This document shows, one piece after another, positions 1 to 5,097 of a stretch of 5,097 nt of DNA. Where the stretch lies: assembly GCA_963628785.1 (NCBI GenBank), contig CAVGGQ010000108.1, forward strand, positions 1 to 5,097, given 5' to 3'. Source of the stretch: Apopatocola sp963628785. GTDB taxonomy: Bacteria; Bacillota; Clostridia; Oscillospirales; Oscillospiraceae. The number at the start of each line of letters is the position of its first letter. Within the stretch, counting starts at the first letter, position 1. The translations under genes were made by a program, and so were the position numbers. The notes under the pieces are model-generated. The model saw only the letters and a program-made list of their open reading frames with translations, was not told the origin of the DNA and searched no databases.

Positions 1-845
1 GTGCACATGTGGCGTGCGAAAAGCCGATTGCACTGACGTATGCTGACGCAAAGGAAATGTTCGCCTTTGCGAAAAAAGTCGATCGCGTGCTTTTCGCCTG
101 CCAGGTACTGCGGTACAACCAGGAATACCGGGTGGCCAAGGAGTTTGCGGACGACGGACTGCTGGGGGACATCTATTATTCCGAGTTCTCCCTGATCCGC
201 AGACGCGGAATACCGCAGTGGGGCAGCTTTCATCGGAAGGATGCCAACGGCGGCGGTGTGCTGTGCGATCTTGGTGTGCATATGCTCGATGCGGCACTGT
301 GGATCATGGGGGAGCCGAAGTTAAATTCCGTATCCGGCTTTACCTCGTCCTATCTGGCGCAGAACGAGCAAAACATCGTTTACAGTCTGACCGAGAGCGG
401 AGCTCCGTGCGGCGTTTTCAAAAAAAACAACTATTCGCCGAAAGACTTTGAGGTGGAAGAGTTTGCCGCCGGAAACGTGCGTCTTGACAACGGCTGTTGC
501 ATCAATTTCAAAACGTCCTGGGCTGTGAACCTGCCGCCGGAATACTCGATGACTTTTGCGGGGAGCAAGGCAGGGCTTCTCCTGCCGCAGGTACAGCTTC
601 TCTCCACAGTGGGACGCTATCAGGCGGATACCACGCCGCGTCTGTTCCCGAAAGAGGAGCCTTTTGCCGAGGAGCCTTTTGCCGGACATTTTCATTTGCT
701 TGCCAATGCGGCCGATCACATTCTTTTCGGAACGCCCCTCGCGGTAAAACCGGAGGAAACATTGAATGTGACAGCTCTTATCGACGCCTTCTATCGCTCA
801 GCTTCGGAAAACCGCGAGGTCCGTGCCGAGGAGATCACCGGATAA
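1..845 (+). CDS. Gfo/Idh/MocA family oxidoreductase, 5'-truncated by window edge
   Basis: A probable cytoplasmic NAD(P)-dependent sugar or polyol dehydrogenase, of the family that includes inositol 2-dehydrogenase and glucose-fructose oxidoreductase. The frame is open from the first base, and the first complete codons read A-H-V-A-C-E-K-P, the family's EKP motif, whose Lys is a catalytic residue. The GTG at position 9 lies inside this motif, so it is not the real start. EKP normally sits near residue 95, so roughly 90 residues of the Rossmann fold, including the GxGxxG nucleotide loop, lie upstream of the window. Counting from the GTG codon, residues 81-94 are GGGVLCDLGVHMLD, the conserved Asp (87) and His (91) motif of the C-terminal domain. 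Residues 216-225 are a duplicated EEPFA pair caused by a perfect 15-bp tandem repeat. The gene ends at TAA 843-845, 53 bases before the next start, consistent with one operon. The family call is firm; the substrate is unknown. Confidence 0.93.
   Translation, partial: AHVACEKPIALTYADAKEMFAFAKKVDRVLFACQVLRYNQEYRVAKEFADDGLLGDIYYSEFSLIRRRGIPQWGSFHRKDANGGGVLCDLGVHMLDAALWIMGEPKLNSVSGFTSSYLAQNEQNIVYSLTESGAPCGVFKKNNYSPKDFEVEEFAAGNVRLDNGCCINFKTSWAVNLPPEYSMTFAGSKAGLLLPQVQLLSTVGRYQADTTPRLFPKEEPFAEEPFAGHFHLLANAADHILFGTPLAVKPEETLNVTALIDAFYRSASENREVRAEEITG
654..683 (+). repeat. Perfect 15-bp tandem duplication inside the oxidoreductase gene
   Basis: The unit GAGGAGCCTTTTGCC occurs twice back to back (654-668 and 669-683) with no mismatch. 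It is in frame and encodes EEPFA-EEPFA in the C-terminal domain, just before a GHFHLLAN segment. Identity at every third-codon position suggests a recent slippage event that added or can remove five residues without breaking the frame. Confidence 0.9.
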
Positions 846-866
846 ACCCGTCCTGCTCGGAGAAAT

Positions 867-886
867 TCAATAGTAATCAATAGTAA
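867..886 (+). repeat. Perfect 10-bp tandem repeat abutting a ribosome binding site
   Basis: TCAATAGTAA is present at 867-876 and again at 877-886, in the gap between the oxidoreductase and isomerase genes. The last two bases of the second copy are the first two bases of the AAGGAG Shine-Dalgarno site. The repeat is AT-rich and could keep the initiation region unstructured; that role is inference. Confidence 0.85.
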
Positions 887-890
887 GGAG
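885..890 (+). promoter_or_regulatory. Ribosome binding site deciding the isomerase start
   Basis: AAGGAG lies 8 bases before the ATG at 899. An in-frame GTG at 890 would start 3 codons earlier, but it overlaps the last base of this site and has no other purine-rich site at a proper distance upstream. This makes ATG 899 the preferred start. Confidence 0.85.
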
Positions 891-898
891 TGTGCTCT

Positions 899-1843
899 AT
901 GAAAGTCGGCTTGTATTCTATTTCCTGCTCGGGAACTTGGTTCAACGATCGCCCCGCATTGACGGTGGAGGAATTTATCGACACCGCCAAGAAATTCGGA
1001 TACGACGGCGTAGAGATCGACCTGAAGCGGCCGCACGGCTCACCGCTCGATCTGGACGAAAAACGCTGCGAAGAGATCCGCCGATACGCCGAAAAGCAGG
1101 GGGTGGAGATTTGCGCCTGCGCTGCCAACAACAATTTCGCATCGGTCGTACCGGAACATGTTGAAAACGAACTGCTCATGGTGCGGGAGCAGATCCGCGT
1201 CACCAAACAGCTCGGGGCCAAGGTCCTGCGCGTGTTTGCCTGCTGGCGCGGCGTCGTGATGCATAACGGGATCGCGACTTATGAGATCCCGTCCCAATAC
1301 CACACATATTACGGCGCGCTTGATCATGAGCTGCGCGAGAGTGTCGTCCGGTGCCTCAAAGAGTGCGCCGCATGGGCCGAGGAAGCCGGCGTTGTGCTGG
1401 CTCTGCAGAACCACCATCCGATCATCGAAGAGTATACCGATATGCTCGACTTTGTGAAATGGGTCGATTCCCCGTGGGTCAAATGCTGCCTGGATGCGCC
1501 GTGCTGCGGCTGGACGAAGGAACGCCAGACCGACGAGTACATGACCCGCGCCGTTCACGACACGGGAGATCTGCAGATGCTTACCCATGCCAACGCGGAA
1601 TTTGTCGAGCATGAGGACGGATCGATTGAAATGATTTCCTTTGACCCTCATCTGCAGCCCGTTCTCACCAACTACCCAGCGTTCGTTCACGCTCTGAAAG
1701 AGGTCGGATACAACGGCTACATTAACTACGAATTCTGCCACATGCCGTTCCGCGACGGCAAAGTCCGCGGATATAATGACTACATTGAAGACCAGATCCG
1801 CATTGCACAGAAGTACTTCCGCCGCCTGATCGAAAACGCGTAA
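899..1843 (+). CDS. Sugar phosphate isomerase/epimerase-like TIM-barrel protein (AP endonuclease 2 / xylose isomerase-like fold)
   Basis: A 314-residue cytoplasmic enzyme predicted to use a divalent metal to isomerise, epimerise or dehydrate a sugar or keto-sugar. Its length fits a single barrel with no extra domain. The first strand is MKVGLYSIS, followed by FGYDGVEIDL (33-42), typical of this fold. The metal-ligand positions seen in tagatose-epimerase-like enzymes are recognisable: ALQNHH (168-173) where many relatives have Glu at position 170, CLDAP (197-201) with D199, THAN (229-232) with H230, and NYEFCH (276-281) with E278. Gln at 170 is unlike the textbook members, though I believe some subfamilies carry QNHH. 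Four cysteines (196, 197, 202, 203) flank D199. There is no signal peptide. The position just after an Idh-like oxidoreductase suggests the two act on the same substrate, as IolG and IolE do for inositol. I do not see the evidence needed to call it IolE, and the substrate is unknown. The start at 899 is set by AAGGAG at 885-890. Confidence 0.9.
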   Translation: MKVGLYSISCSGTWFNDRPALTVEEFIDTAKKFGYDGVEIDLKRPHGSPLDLDEKRCEEIRRYAEKQGVEICACAANNNFASVVPEHVENELLMVREQIRVTKQLGAKVLRVFACWRGVVMHNGIATYEIPSQYHTYYGALDHELRESVVRCLKECAAWAEEAGVVLALQNHHPIIEEYTDMLDFVKWVDSPWVKCCLDAPCCGWTKERQTDEYMTRAVHDTGDLQMLTHANAEFVEHEDGSIEMISFDPHLQPVLTNYPAFVHALKEVGYNGYINYEFCHMPFRDGKVRGYNDYIEDQIRIAQKYFRRLIENA

Positions 1844-1871
1844 GCACGGACTCAACGCAACTCGGTAATTG

Positions 1872-1893
1872 AGACGGAAGATGTCGTCCGTCT
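1872..1893 (+). other. Small hairpin between isomerase and binding-protein genes
   Basis: AGACGGA (1872-1878) and TCCGTCT (1887-1893) pair perfectly over 7 bp around an 8-base loop; a G-U pair can add one more step. The following bases are TGGTTATATA, not a T run, so it is a poor intrinsic terminator. It could be a weak attenuator or an mRNA processing or stability element before the binding-protein gene. The AT-rich TTATATATT just after it (1897-1905) could hold a -10 box, but I find no matching -35 box at normal spacing. Confidence 0.45.
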
Positions 1894-1939
1894 TGGTTAT
1901 ATATTCGGAGAAGTTCCAAATTAAAAAAGGAGGAAAAAC

Positions 1940-3076
1940 ATGAAGAAAACTATCGCGCTCCTGTTAGCACTGGTTATGATCTTCGCACTGGCTGCCTGCG
2001 GCTCGGAAGCCGCCACCACGGAAACGGCTGCCACGACCGAGACCATGGAAACCACCGCAACAGAAGAAACCGCACAGACCGAAGAGACCAAGGAAGTTCG
2101 CCTGGCTTCTCACAACGCCATCATCGAGGGCAACCCCTACCGTGTTCGCTATGAGGCGGACATCCAGGAAGCTGCCGCTGCGGCTGCCGAGTACGGCCTG
2201 AACGTCTCCTACGCATCTTTCGTTTCCAACTGGGACGCTGCCACCGAGTCTCAGCAGATCGAGAACTCCATTAACGAGGGCTACGACATCATCCTCGTTG
2301 ACCCAGTATCTTCCACCGGACTTGATCCCATCATCGAAAAGGCCCAGGATGCAGGCATCATCTACATCAACGCCGACTGCGAGTACATCTCCACGGACGT
2401 GAACGTGCTCAACGTCTCCACCGACCAGTACTATCTCGGCTATGCAACTGCCAAATACGCCGGTGAAGTCCTGGGCGAAGGCGCCAAAGTCATCATGATC
2501 GCCGCTCTGGAAGGCAACTCCGCCAACACGGATCGCCAGCAGGGCTTTGAAGACGGCATCAAGGAAGCCGGCCTCGAAGTTGTCGGCGGCCAGTACAACC
2601 ATGACTGGGATGCTGTCAAGGCTCAGCAGATCATGACCGAGATCCTCAACTCCGGCCTCGAGTACGACGGTATTCTGATCTCCCAGTGCGCCGAAGCTGC
2701 TCTCGCGGCTTACGATGCGGCCGGTGCTGAGTATCCTCAGTTCATCGGCTTCAACGATACGGGCGAGTTCATGAAGCGTATGTACGAGCTGAACAAGGAT
2801 GAGAAGAAGATGGACTTCTATGTTCTGTCCAATCCTCCCGGAGTCGGCGCCACCGCTCTTAACTTCGGCCTGAACATGGTCCTCGGAAAGGAACTGAAGG
2901 ACGACGTCTACACGGTTCCCGAGATCCACGCCATTCGTCTGCAGTCCAGAGTGTCCTACACCTACGATGATATCGAAAATCCCGAGTTCATCGAGAGCGC
3001 GACCACCCTGGCTTCCGGCGACACCATCACCTACTGGCTGACGATTGACGAAGTTGCCGATACGTACTTCAAGTAA
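1940..3076 (+). CDS. Sugar ABC transporter substrate-binding lipoprotein (ribose-type, periplasmic binding protein fold I)
   Basis: A 378-residue binding protein that captures a sugar or polyol outside the membrane and delivers it to the importer encoded downstream. Residues 1-20 are a lipoprotein signal peptide: MKK, a hydrophobic core, then L-A-A-C with Cys20 as the lipidation site. A low-complexity Thr/Glu/Ala tether follows (about 23-51). The two-lobed binding domain starts near KEVRLASHN (51-59). It shows family features: NPYRV near 65-69, QQIENSINEGYDIILVDPVS (105-124), a second-lobe GYATAKYAGEVLG (167-179), EGNSANTDRQQGF (191-203) and GFNDTGEF (270-277). AAGGAGG at 1927-1933, 6 bases before the ATG, is a near-ideal ribosome site. 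C-ending codons (GGC, ATC, AAC, TAC) look more frequent here than in the flanking genes, which fits high expression. The gene is followed by a strong hairpin and then its ATPase and permease. The ligand cannot be deduced. Confidence 0.94.
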   Translation: MKKTIALLLALVMIFALAACGSEAATTETAATTETMETTATEETAQTEETKEVRLASHNAIIEGNPYRVRYEADIQEAAAAAAEYGLNVSYASFVSNWDAATESQQIENSINEGYDIILVDPVSSTGLDPIIEKAQDAGIIYINADCEYISTDVNVLNVSTDQYYLGYATAKYAGEVLGEGAKVIMIAALEGNSANTDRQQGFEDGIKEAGLEVVGGQYNHDWDAVKAQQIMTEILNSGLEYDGILISQCAEAALAAYDAAGAEYPQFIGFNDTGEFMKRMYELNKDEKKMDFYVLSNPPGVGATALNFGLNMVLGKELKDDVYTVPEIHAIRLQSRVSYTYDDIENPEFIESATTLASGDTITYWLTIDEVADTYFK

Positions 3077-3112
3077 TACGTATACTGCCTAAGCACTTCT
3101 GAATCGACACCG

Positions 3113-3145
3113 CTTGACCGGCGGAATACAACTCCGCCGGTCAAG
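3113..3145 (+). terminator. Strong 13-bp hairpin after the binding-protein gene: leaky terminator or mRNA-stabilising element
   Basis: CTTGACCGGCGGA (3113-3125) and TCCGCCGGTCAAG (3133-3145) form a perfect 13-bp GC-rich stem with a 7-base loop, 37 bases after the stop codon. The tail is TTTCCGCTTATTCCC, pyrimidine-rich but not a clean T run, so termination would probably be partial. I see no convincing promoter between it and the ATPase gene, so read-through is the likely way the ATPase and permease are made. The arrangement would give more binding protein than membrane transporter, and the stem may also protect the upstream mRNA from 3' decay. Confidence 0.75.
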
Positions 3146-3236
3146 TTTCCGCTTATTCCCTTTCCCGGGCCGTTTCTGCCCGAAAAAACGAATTTTGCAC
3201 TTGTTCGATTTATCCGTTAGCGGGAGGAAAACTTAA

Positions 3237-4769
3237 ATGTTCGAATTATCCGGAATTGTAAAGCGATTCGATGCCGTTGTGGCGCTCAACGGCGCAAGCC
3301 TGCATGTGGAACCCGGAGAGATCCGCGCGCTGCTCGGCTCCAACGGATCCGGAAAATCCACGATGATCAAGGTGCTCGCCGGACTGGTGAACCCGAATGA
3401 AGGGGAGATTCTGTGCGACGGAAAACGCGTCACCATCTCCGACGGGCAAGATTCCAGAAATCTGGGAATTGCTACTGCATTTCAGGATCTGAGTTTAATA
3501 CCCACCATGTCGGTTCGCGACAACATCCTGCTGGGATACGAGCCGCTCGGAAAAGCCGGGATCGTAGACCGCAGATCCGGCGATAAAATTATTCGTGATC
3601 TTCTGAAAAAATTTCATATTGACTGCAACCCCAATGCCTATGTGCAGACTCTCACCCCGTCAATGCAGACGATGCTTGAAGTGGCCAAGGCCGTTTCTCT
3701 GAATCCGAAACTGCTGCTGCTCGACGAAGTGACTGCGGCGTTGCATTACGACGAAATCGAAGTTCTATTTTCCGTGATGCGCGAGCTGAAGGAAAAAGGC
3801 GTTGCCATAATCTACGTGACCCATCGCATGAACGAGGTGTTTCAGATCTGCGACACCGCCACGATCATGCGGAGCGGTGAAACCATTATCGAAGGAAAAA
3901 CATCCGATTTCACATTAGATGATATCGTTTTCTATATGACCGGCAAACGGCCGGAGAAAAGTGATGAAGCCGCCGTTCATGAGTACACACATACGGAAAA
4001 GGCGGATCCTCTGCTGAATGTTCGCGAACTGTCTGTGTTCCCGCGAGTAAAGGACTTGTCTCTCAAAGCATATCCCGGGGAGATCATCGGCATCGGCGGC
4101 CTCCAGGGTCAGGGACAGTCGGAATTCATCCGCGCAATCCTCGGTGCCGAACCGTTTCAGAGCGGTACGATCGAATACGACGGCCGGTCCGTAGCTTTCA
4201 AGTCACCGGCCGAAGCCGTGTACAACGGCATTGGCTTTATTTCGGGCGAGCGCAACCGCGAGGCGGTTTTCCCGCTTCGTTCTATCGAAGAGAACATCAT
4301 CGCCGGAAAATCGGCGAAAGGCAAACTCTTTGCGTATATGTCGCCGAAATTGAACCGCGCATTTGCCAATGACGCCGTCGAAAAATATAGTATAAAGATC
4401 GGCGAGCTGGATCATCCCGCAAGCTCGCTGTCCGGCGGCAACCAGCAGAAGCTGGTCATCGCCCGGTGGATTGCCATGCATCCGAAGCTGCTGCTTTTGG
4501 ATGACCCGACAAAGGGTGTCGACATTCACTCCCGCCATGAGATCCATAAGATCCTGCGGCAGTGCGCAGACGAAGGAATGACGGTGATCATTTCCTCGAG
4601 CGAATCCGAGGAGCTGCTGAGCATATCCGACAGAATTTATGTTTTCTATGAAGGCAGTGTAAGCGCAATGCTGTCCGGCAATATGAAGACGGATGAAAAA
4701 CTGGTCGCGGCTATGATGGGATTAACAGACAGTACAAGAGCGGCAAAGGAAGTGACACAAAATGATTAA
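3237..4769 (+). CDS. Sugar ABC transporter ATP-binding protein, two fused ATPase domains (CUT2: RbsA/MglA type)
   Basis: A 510-residue cytoplasmic ATPase that powers sugar import, of usual length for RbsA/MglA/XylG proteins. Domain 1 (about 1-240) has Walker A GSNGSGKST (34-42, K40), Q-loop Q83 in AFQDLSLIP, a divergent signature LTPSMQTMLEVAKA (139-152), Walker B LLLLDEVTAAL (159-169, E164) and H-loop H196. Domain 2 (about 258-500) has a lysine-less Walker A GLQGQGQSEF (288-297), a good signature LSGGNQQKL (398-406), Walker B LLLLDDPTKGVD (418-429) with Asp423 in place of the catalytic Glu, and ISSSESEE instead of an H-loop His. A degenerate second domain is normal for this family; D423, the DEV (rather than DEP) after Walker B of domain 1 and the LTPSMQ signature are further deviations. 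GGGAGG at 3222-3227, 9 bases before the ATG, supports the start. The gene's last 8 bases overlap the permease start. Confidence 0.95.
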   Translation: MFELSGIVKRFDAVVALNGASLHVEPGEIRALLGSNGSGKSTMIKVLAGLVNPNEGEILCDGKRVTISDGQDSRNLGIATAFQDLSLIPTMSVRDNILLGYEPLGKAGIVDRRSGDKIIRDLLKKFHIDCNPNAYVQTLTPSMQTMLEVAKAVSLNPKLLLLDEVTAALHYDEIEVLFSVMRELKEKGVAIIYVTHRMNEVFQICDTATIMRSGETIIEGKTSDFTLDDIVFYMTGKRPEKSDEAAVHEYTHTEKADPLLNVRELSVFPRVKDLSLKAYPGEIIGIGGLQGQGQSEFIRAILGAEPFQSGTIEYDGRSVAFKSPAEAVYNGIGFISGERNREAVFPLRSIEENIIAGKSAKGKLFAYMSPKLNRAFANDAVEKYSIKIGELDHPASSLSGGNQQKLVIARWIAMHPKLLLLDDPTKGVDIHSRHEIHKILRQCADEGMTVIISSSESEELLSISDRIYVFYEGSVSAMLSGNMKTDEKLVAAMMGLTDSTRAAKEVTQND

Positions 4770-5097
4770 AAATGCATGGTCAAAATTTCGCCGTTCCTCG
4801 GCGTTCGCGGGCTTTATCCTGTTCCTTGTAGCCTTTGTCCTGAATGCGGTTCTCCAGGGGCCGACTTCCTTCTTCACGGTGAAGAGCATCAACACGCTTT
4901 TCGCCAAAAACGCTCCGTTCATCATCGTGTGCATTGCCCAGAGCCTGCTGCTCATTTCCGGAACGATGGACGTGTCCTGCGGCGTTCAGGTTGCCCTGGT
5001 GAACGTTGTAATTATTATGTCCGGACAGACGCTCGGACTGCCGTTTGTTGTATGCTGTCTGCTGGGAATTGCTGCCGCCGTACTGGCGTCCCTGGTG
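4762..5097 (+). CDS. Ribose-type sugar ABC transporter permease, 3'-truncated by window edge
   Basis: The first 112 residues of an integral membrane subunit that would form the sugar channel with the ATPase just upstream. The frame stays open to the last base, so the C-terminal two-thirds of a usual 310-340-residue protein lie outside the window. A short basic N-terminus (MIKNAWSKFRR) precedes hydrophobic stretches at about 14-31, 52-66, 74-87 and 93-112, consistent with membrane helices. SLLLISGTMDVSCG (61-74) matches the conserved CUT2 permease region usually read as ISGGIDLSVG, with Val-Ser-Cys-Gly here. The ATG at 4762 overlaps the ATPase stop codon region (ATGATTAA), a common sign of translational coupling. 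A modest AAAGGAAG at 4745-4752 could serve as its ribosome site. The nearby ATGs at 4772 and 4776 are out of frame. Confidence 0.92.
   Translation, partial: MIKNAWSKFRRSSAFAGFILFLVAFVLNAVLQGPTSFFTVKSINTLFAKNAPFIIVCIAQSLLLISGTMDVSCGVQVALVNVVIIMSGQTLGLPFVVCCLLGIAAAVLASLV

Noticed and set aside
9..11. GTG as the true start of the oxidoreductase.
   Set aside because: It falls within the HVACEKP motif of the Rossmann domain, which normally lies about 95 residues into the protein; the frame stays open to the window edge.
890..892. GTG as an alternative start of the isomerase, adding three residues.
   Set aside because: It overlaps the AAGGAG site that serves ATG 899, and the added residues (V-C-S) precede a typical first strand beginning MKVGLYS.
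1040..1855. A 271-codon open frame on the minus strand, opposite the isomerase gene.
   Set aside because: It mirrors the isomerase coding sequence, has no recognisable domain, and its presumed start region has no convincing ribosome site.
1869..1905. A possible promoter with TTGAGA (1869-1874) and TATATT (1900-1905).
   Set aside because: The spacer is 25 bases, far from the usual 16-18, and the TTGAGA overlaps the hairpin arm; too weak to annotate as a promoter.
1964..2929. A 321-codon open frame on the minus strand, opposite the binding-protein gene.
   Set aside because: It is fully antisense to a clearly recognised lipoprotein gene, its translation shows no family motif I recognise, and strong third-position C use in the real gene readily leaves the opposite strand free of stops.
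3166..3182. A second hairpin, CGGGC with GCCCG, followed by AAAAAA.
   Set aside because: Only 5 bp of stem with no T run after it on the + strand; on the minus strand the run following the stem is GGAAAGGG, so it is not a credible terminator in either direction.
1..5097. CRISPR arrays, tRNA or rRNA genes, insertion sequences and attachment sites.
   Set aside because: No regularly spaced repeats, structured RNA gene, transposase or terminal inverted repeat was seen; the sequence is almost entirely coding.

Overview
The window is one strand-consistent stretch of a carbohydrate uptake and catabolism locus. Five genes all read on the + strand: the 3' part of a Gfo/Idh/MocA-family oxidoreductase, a TIM-barrel sugar phosphate isomerase/epimerase, a lipoprotein sugar-binding protein, a two-domain sugar ABC ATPase, and the 5' part of a ribose-type ABC permease. 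Both ends of the window cut through genes, so the locus continues in each direction.

The organism looks like a Gram-positive anaerobe of the Clostridia type, probably with a moderately GC-rich genome. The evidence is a solute-binding protein with a short Lys-Lys signal peptide ending in a lipobox (LAAC), a long Thr/Glu-rich tether after the lipid-anchored cysteine, and strong AGGAGG-like ribosome binding sites. This is inference; no marker gene is present.

Layout: 1-845 oxidoreductase (N-terminal Rossmann start missing); 846-898 short gap with a perfect 10-bp tandem repeat running into the Shine-Dalgarno site; 899-1843 isomerase/epimerase; 1844-1939 gap with a small hairpin; 1940-3076 binding protein; 3077-3236 gap with a perfect 13-bp hairpin; 3237-4769 ABC ATPase; 4762-5097 permease, overlapping the ATPase gene by 8 bases. 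No stretch over 300 bases lacks a gene.

Working model: the binding protein captures a sugar or polyol outside the membrane, the CUT2-type (ribose/galactose class) ABC importer brings it in, and the NAD(P)-dependent oxidoreductase and metal-dependent isomerase/epimerase-like enzyme act on it in the cytoplasm. The order binding protein, ATPase, permease is that of mglBAC. The substrate cannot be read from the sequence. Points worth a second look are the ATPase, whose deviations all fall in one composite ATP site; the isomerase, with Gln at the usual first metal-ligand Glu and four cysteines around a predicted metal-binding Asp; two perfect short tandem duplications; and the strong hairpin that could set binding-protein levels above transporter levels. 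The window looks like an uncharacterised variant of a known locus type; I see no clear sign of a wholly new kind of system.
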